DNA of 64,000 bases from Prevotellaceae bacterium (GTDB lineage: Bacteria > Bacteroidota > Bacteroidia > Bacteroidales > Bacteroidaceae), in contig JABZKU010000003.1 in the NCBI GenBank assembly GCA_015257125.1, positions 1 through 64,000 of the forward strand. The letters run 5' to 3'. Shown here in pieces: positions 59,621 through 64,000 of this stretch; the stretch's first letter is position 1; every line of letters starts with the position of its first letter. The translations under genes and the position numbers were made by a program. Under the pieces are notes generated by a model. That model ran no database searches. It was not told where the DNA came from and saw only the letters and a list, made by a program, of their open reading frames with translations.

Positions 59621-62202
59621 AGCTCCGCCCATTCCTCCGCGGTCTACTCCTTGCCCTCCTCGCTCCCCTACTCTCTGTGAGTTGTTCGCTCACCGAGAAA
59701 GTACCCGCAGGCGAACAGCTCTACACGGGTATCCGCGATGTCAACTATACCCTCGACACGCCGCTCTCCAAGCAACGCAACACCGCCACTGCTGACAGTG
59801 CCGGCGTGATCACCTCGATTGCCAACGCAGTCGATGCCGTGGAACGTGCCATGAAAGGAGGAGGACACGCCACACCGTCGCTCGACGAACTGCGCCGACA
59901 ACACTGGGATTCGCTGACTTCTGCTCAACGCGAACGACTGTTGACACAAGAAAAGAACGAACGCACCAATATCGCCAATACGAAGACCGAAATCGACGCC
60001 GTGCTCGCCTATCCACCGAACGGTGCGCTCTTTGGTTCCACGAAATACACCACTCCGTGGAAGTTCGGTCTTTGGACATACAATCATTTTGTCGATTCCA
60101 AAAGCGTATTGGGTAAGTGGTTTTTCAACACCTTCGGCGAAGCCCCCGTACTCATCTCTAATGTAGCCCCGCAAACGCGTGCAAAGATTGCCACCGGTGT
60201 GTTGCGCAATCATGGTTATTTGAGAGGGCGCGTCGACTATCAAGTCATTACCGGCAGCAATCCCAAGAAAGCAAAGATCGACTACGACATCACCCCCGGC
60301 CGTCTCTTCTTTTTGGACTCCATTGCCTATTTGGGATTCGATGCCACCGCCGATTCATTGCTCAGTCGCACCCGCTCTCAACGACTCTTGCGCAGTGGTG
60401 ACGCCTTCAGCAGCGCTGCTCTCGCAGCCGAACAATCGCGCATCGAAACGCTCATGCGCAACAACGGCTACTACTATTTTGCCGCCGCGCACACCACCTT
60501 CCTTGCCGATACCGTGGCACATCCCGGTTATGTGCAATTACAAGTGCGCCCAGTAGCGCAACGTTCGGCCGCTGCTCAGCGTCCGTGGTATATGGGACAC
60601 GTCTACGTCACGATTCGCGACGACAAAGAGAGCAATCTCACCGGCCGACTCGATCGCCGAGGTTACACCTTCTTCTTCCCCGGCAATAAAATCCCCCTCC
60701 ACCCGGGATTGTGGCGCCGCTCCATCCAACACACCGAGGGAGAACGCTTTGCTGCATGGGCGCAAAAGGCCACTGTCGAGCATCTCTACGGATTGGGCAT
60801 CTTCTCCTCGATGGATGTCAACTACGCACCGCGCGATTCTTCCTTTAATTGCGACACCCTCGACGTACACGTTTCCGCCACCTTAGCGAAACCCTATGAC
60901 TCCTCGCTCGAAATGAGTGGGACCTACAAATCCAACGAGCAGATCGGGCCGGGACTCAGTTACGAACTCTCGAAACACAATGCTTTCAGAGGAGCCGAAA
61001 CCGTTTCTTGGAAACTCTTCGGCAGCTATGAGTGGCAACTCGGCGAAAGTTCGTCGGCACTCAATAGTTATGAGCTGGGGTCACAACTCAGTTTCAAATT
61101 TCCGCGCCTCATCATGCCGTGGTTCAATCCCACTGCCATGGGACGACGTTACCGCCGGCGCATCGCCATTGCGCAAGCACAAGCCCGACTGCTCGGACAG
61201 CAAGCCCCCTTCCAACTCAAGGACTTCACCCCCGTCATCGGAACCACCACCGTTTCGCTCACCGGTAACTGGCGCAACCGCTCCGGTTTCTTCACCTTCC
61301 TCACCTTTGGTGGAAACCTCAACTACAAGTGGTACACCAATCCGCGAAAGCGCCACGAACTCAACCTCTTCAACCTCGAGTACAACAGCGTCATTCGTAC
61401 CACCGCCGCCTTCGACTCCATCACCCGCGCCAATCCCGCGCTCTACATCTCCATGCGCGACCAGTTCGTGCCCTCCGTCAGCTACACCTTCACCTCCTCT
61501 GCGCCTGCTGCCGACCGCCATCCCTATTGGGTGCAGTTCATGGTCAAAGAAGCCGGTAACCTCACCTCCACGCTCTACTCACTGACCGGACGCAGCTTCA
61601 CCGAAAGCGGAAAGCGGCTCTTGGGGTCGCCCTTCTCGCAGTTTGTCAAGGTCACCGCCGAAGGCCACTACACCCACGTCTTCTCTTCGCGCCTCAGTCT
61701 GGCCATGCGTGCCTTTGCCGGTGCCGTCTACGCGTTCGGCAACAGCACCTACGCCCCCTATGGTGAACAGTTCTACGTCGGTGGTGCCAACTCCATCCGC
61801 GGTTTTGCCGTGCGCACCATCGGTCCCGGCGGCTACCACACCCCGCGCACTAAATACTCCTACATCGACCAAACCGGCGACTTCAAACTCGAAGCCAACG
61901 CCGAACTTCGCACCCGACTCTTCGGACAGCTCAACGGTGCCCTCTTCCTCGATGCCGGTAACGTCTGGCTCATTCGTCCCGATGACCGACGCAATGAATC
62001 GGCCCTCACCCTGCGCAACATGAAACGCATTGCCGTCGGCACCGGCGTGGGACTGCGCTACGACCTCAGTTTCCTCGTCATCCGCATCGACCTCGGTGTC
62101 GGCCTCCACGCCCCCTACGACACCAACCGTCGCGGGTTCTACAACATCGAGCGCTTCCGCGAATCACTCGTGCTCCATTTCGCCGTCGGTTATCCCTTCT
62201 GA
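59617..62202 (+). CDS. BamA/TamA-family outer-membrane lipoprotein (TamL-like)
   Basis: An 861-residue Omp85 protein. The N-terminus MKLRPFLRGLLLALLAPLLS, then VSC, is a lipoprotein signal with lipidated Cys about 23, which marks TamL, the lipoprotein form of TamA described in Bacteroidetes. POTRA domains fill about 30-430 (NHGYLRGRVDYQVITG, LYGLGIFSSMDVNYAP). The rest is a 16-strand barrel with the family VGGANSIRGFAVRTIGPGGY and a C-terminal strand ending VGYPF. It is translationally coupled to tamB and probably forms an envelope-spanning complex with it. Confidence 0.9.
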   Translation: MKLRPFLRGLLLALLAPLLSVSCSLTEKVPAGEQLYTGIRDVNYTLDTPLSKQRNTATADSAGVITSIANAVDAVERAMKGGGHATPSLDELRRQHWDSLTSAQRERLLTQEKNERTNIANTKTEIDAVLAYPPNGALFGSTKYTTPWKFGLWTYNHFVDSKSVLGKWFFNTFGEAPVLISNVAPQTRAKIATGVLRNHGYLRGRVDYQVITGSNPKKAKIDYDITPGRLFFLDSIAYLGFDATADSLLSRTRSQRLLRSGDAFSSAALAAEQSRIETLMRNNGYYYFAAAHTTFLADTVAHPGYVQLQVRPVAQRSAAAQRPWYMGHVYVTIRDDKESNLTGRLDRRGYTFFFPGNKIPLHPGLWRRSIQHTEGERFAAWAQKATVEHLYGLGIFSSMDVNYAPRDSSFNCDTLDVHVSATLAKPYDSSLEMSGTYKSNEQIGPGLSYELSKHNAFRGAETVSWKLFGSYEWQLGESSSALNSYELGSQLSFKFPRLIMPWFNPTAMGRRYRRRIAIAQAQARLLGQQAPFQLKDFTPVIGTTTVSLTGNWRNRSGFFTFLTFGGNLNYKWYTNPRKRHELNLFNLEYNSVIRTTAAFDSITRANPALYISMRDQFVPSVSYTFTSSAPAADRHPYWVQFMVKEAGNLTSTLYSLTGRSFTESGKRLLGSPFSQFVKVTAEGHYTHVFSSRLSLAMRAFAGAVYAFGNSTYAPYGEQFYVGGANSIRGFAVRTIGPGGYHTPRTKYSYIDQTGDFKLEANAELRTRLFGQLNGALFLDAGNVWLIRPDDRRNESALTLRNMKRIAVGTGVGLRYDLSFLVIRIDLGVGLHAPYDTNRRGFYNIERFRESLVLHFAVGYPF

Positions 62203-62276
62203 GGTCGAAAACTGCCGTCCCCACTCGCAAAACAGGGCGCACACTCCCGCGCATTTTCCACCTTCTGCCCCATGCC

Positions 62277-62308
62277 CTTGTCCGATTTCGCACGATTGCT
62301 TAACTTTG
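62277..62308 (+). promoter_or_regulatory. pgi promoter
   Basis: CTTG (62277-62280), 20-bp spacer, TAACTTTG (62301-62308). Same pattern as the rplS promoter. It lies about 60 bp before pgi. Confidence 0.6.
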
Positions 62309-62368
62309 AAGCGAGCAAGTTCGCAACTTGCCCAAATCTCAACAACAACATCACAACATATCACCATC

Positions 62369-63706
62369 ATGAACGCTATTCGTTTAGAACTTGACCACGC
62401 CACGTCGTTTCTCCCCCAAGGCGAGTTGGACGCAGTGAGCGCCAACGTGCCTGCCGCACAGCGCGCACTCGAAGCACAAACTTGCCCCGGCAATGACTTC
62501 CTCGGATGGATGCACCTCCCCTCTTCCATCACCCCCGAATTCCTCGCTGAGATCAAAGCCTGCGCCGCCACCCTTCGTGAAAACTGCGACACCATCGTCG
62601 TCGCCGGCATCGGCGGTTCCTATCTCGGAGCCCGCGCCGTCATCGAAGCACTCGGCAACCAGTTCGAATGGCTCACCAACGACGGCACCAACCCCGTCAT
62701 CCTCTTCGCCGGCAACAACATCGGAGAGGACTACCTCTACGAACTCTGCCAATACCTCAGCCACCGCAAGTTCGGTGTGATCAACATCTCCAAGAGCGGC
62801 ACCACCACCGAGACCGCACTCGCTTTCCGTCTCCTCAAGAAGCAATGTGAGGAACAGCGCGGCAAAGACCTCGCGCGCAAAGTCATCGTTGCTGTCACCG
62901 ACGCCAAGAAGGGCGCAGCCCGCACCACGGCCGACAAAGAAGGCTACACCTCCTTCATCATCCCCGACAACGTCGGCGGCCGCTTCTCCGTCCTCACGCC
63001 CGTAGGTCTTCTCCCCATCGCCTGCGCCGGCTTCGACATCGATGCCCTCGTCAAAGGAGCCGCCGACATGGAGCGCGAATGCAGCAGCGACGACAACATC
63101 GCCACGCAATATGCCGCCGTGCGCAACGCCCTCTATCGCGCCGGCAAGAAGATCGAGATCCTCGTCAACTTCCAGCCCAAACTCCACTACATGAACGAGT
63201 GGTGGAAGCAACTCTACGGCGAAAGCGAAGGTAAGGACGGCGTCGGCATCTTCCCCGCTGCGGTCGATTTCACCACCGACCTCCACTCCATGGGTCAGTG
63301 GATCCAAGAAGGCGAACGCACCATCTTCGAAACCGTCATCTCGGTCGAAAACGCCAACCACACCGTCCTCTTCCCCTCCGATGAAGAAAACCTCGACGGC
63401 CTCAACTTCCTCGCCGGCAAGCGCGTGGACGAGGTGAACAAGATGGCCGAACTCGGTACGCGCATCGCCCACGTCGACGGCGGAGTGCCCAACCTGCGCA
63501 TCGTCCTCCCCGAGCTCAACGAGTACTATCTCGGACAACTCATCTACTTCTTCGAACGCGCCTGCGGTGTGAGCGGTTTGCTCCTCGACGTCAACCCCTT
63601 CAACCAACCCGGTGTCGAAGCATACAAGAAGAACATGTTCGCCCTCCTCGGCAAACCCGGTTACGAAGCCGAAACCGAAGCCCTCAAAGCGCGTCTGGCC
63701 GACTAA
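62369..63706 (+). CDS. pgi: Glucose-6-phosphate isomerase
   Basis: A 445-residue glycolytic isomerase. It has DTIVVAGIGGSYLGARAVIE, VINISKSGTTTETALAF and SFIIPDNVGGRFSVLTPVGL as sugar-phosphate binding loops, and the catalytic Glu/His region DLHSMGQWIQEGERTIFET. The short length matches the bacterial (Bacillus-type) class. The start at 62369 is chosen because the promoter lies just upstream and the longer frame enters tamL. Together with manA it connects mannose to glycolysis. Confidence 0.96.
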   Translation: MNAIRLELDHATSFLPQGELDAVSANVPAAQRALEAQTCPGNDFLGWMHLPSSITPEFLAEIKACAATLRENCDTIVVAGIGGSYLGARAVIEALGNQFEWLTNDGTNPVILFAGNNIGEDYLYELCQYLSHRKFGVINISKSGTTTETALAFRLLKKQCEEQRGKDLARKVIVAVTDAKKGAARTTADKEGYTSFIIPDNVGGRFSVLTPVGLLPIACAGFDIDALVKGAADMERECSSDDNIATQYAAVRNALYRAGKKIEILVNFQPKLHYMNEWWKQLYGESEGKDGVGIFPAAVDFTTDLHSMGQWIQEGERTIFETVISVENANHTVLFPSDEENLDGLNFLAGKRVDEVNKMAELGTRIAHVDGGVPNLRIVLPELNEYYLGQLIYFFERACGVSGLLLDVNPFNQPGVEAYKKNMFALLGKPGYEAETEALKARLAD

Positions 63707-63733
63707 TCGTCGCCCGTCGCACCCTCTTTTTCT

Positions 63734-63763
63734 CGCCCCGCCCGCCACTGAGCGGGAGGGGCG
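63734..63763 (+). terminator. Terminator after pgi
   Basis: 12-base arms with one mismatch (CGCCCCGCCCGC against GCGGGAGGGGCG) are followed by AACTTTTT. Confidence 0.75.
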
Positions 63764-63784
63764 AACTTTTTACCACTCCCACCG

Positions 63785-64000
63785 ATGAATCACGAAAACT
63801 ATACCGCCGCCCTCGCCCACTATTGGGACACCCACCCCGAATGGCGTGACGAAGCCACCGCAGCCGGCCACTCTCTCGACACCCTTCCCGTACAAGCCAC
63901 CCTCTTCGACATGGACGGCGTGCTCTTCGACTCCATGCCCGGCCATGCCAAAGCCTGGGCGCAAGTCTGCCACGAAGCCGGACTCGACATCAGCCCCGAA
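63785..64000 (+). CDS. HAD superfamily hydrolase, 3' end outside window
   Basis: The first 72 residues of a haloacid-dehalogenase-type phosphatase. HAD motif I is ATLFDMDGVLFDSMPGHAKA (nucleophile Asp in DMDG), in the form found in beta-phosphoglucomutase-like and sugar-phosphatase members. About 38 residues precede motif I, longer than usual. The gene is cut by the right edge, so substrate cannot be judged. Confidence 0.8.
   Translation, partial: MNHENYTAALAHYWDTHPEWRDEATAAGHSLDTLPVQATLFDMDGVLFDSMPGHAKAWAQVCHEAGLDISPE

Overview
The window looks like a chromosomal segment of a fairly GC-rich member of the Bacteroidales (Prevotellaceae/Porphyromonadaceae-like). The evidence is a PorQ homologue of the type IX secretion system, the long NusB variant, a PUR-family (DUF3276) protein, a YajC / YbbR-like / CoaE cluster, a lipoprotein TamA homologue (TamL) next to TamB, dipeptidyl peptidase III, and many copies of the Bacteroidetes promoter elements (TTTG at -33, TAnnTTTG at -7) upstream of genes. 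Most of it is core genome. No rRNA, tRNA or CRISPR array was recognised.

Layout. 1-820: AT-rich left edge with a truncated unknown gene and a broken ISL3-type transposase. 821-3416: TfoX-like protein, a NahK/APH-type sugar kinase and an EcsC-like protein. 3696-8759 (minus): nusB, yajC, ybbR-like, coaE, DPP III. 9011-14684 (plus): PUR protein, rplY, pth, S4 protein, manA, then an NAD-salvage pair pncA-pncB. 14784-16354 (minus): recA and a MazG-like pyrophosphohydrolase. 16431-19770 (plus): clpS-clpA-aat, a complete bacterial N-degron module. 20504-26605: HXXEE membrane protein, DUF4180, D-lactate dehydrogenase, PIF1-like helicase with C-terminal HTH, a histidine-rich LuxR-type regulator and a small unknown. 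26662-29737 (minus): mnmA-ispH-porQ. 29922-35734 (plus): TonB, acyl-ACP thioesterase, polyprenyl synthase, TatD, glutaredoxin-like, mini-AraC and a UPF0597 / L-cysteine desulfidase-like enzyme. 36308-45549: secreted protein, rplS, a very large multidomain GH31 enzyme, a sugar-phosphate transferase, a nucleotidyltransferase and DUF4846.

45600-49540 is the accessory island. An AT-rich minus-strand operon encodes a protein of unknown family whose frame is split by one in-frame amber codon, a small ABC/AAA ATPase with an atypical Walker A (Tyr in place of Gly before Lys), and a DUF4435 (Toprim-like) protein. The ATPase + DUF4435 pair resembles the AriA/AriB pair of PARIS anti-phage defence, but the extra gene does not belong to the described two-gene system. 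This is the best candidate here for an undescribed or variant defence system. Upstream lies a roughly 570-bp nested inverted-repeat region rich in TTCACC/GGTGAA that appears non-coding.

49561-64000 returns to core genes: pepD and a flippase-like membrane protein (minus), then rsmA, DUF1934, an M20 dipeptidase, tamB-tamL, pgi and the start of an HAD hydrolase that runs off the right edge.
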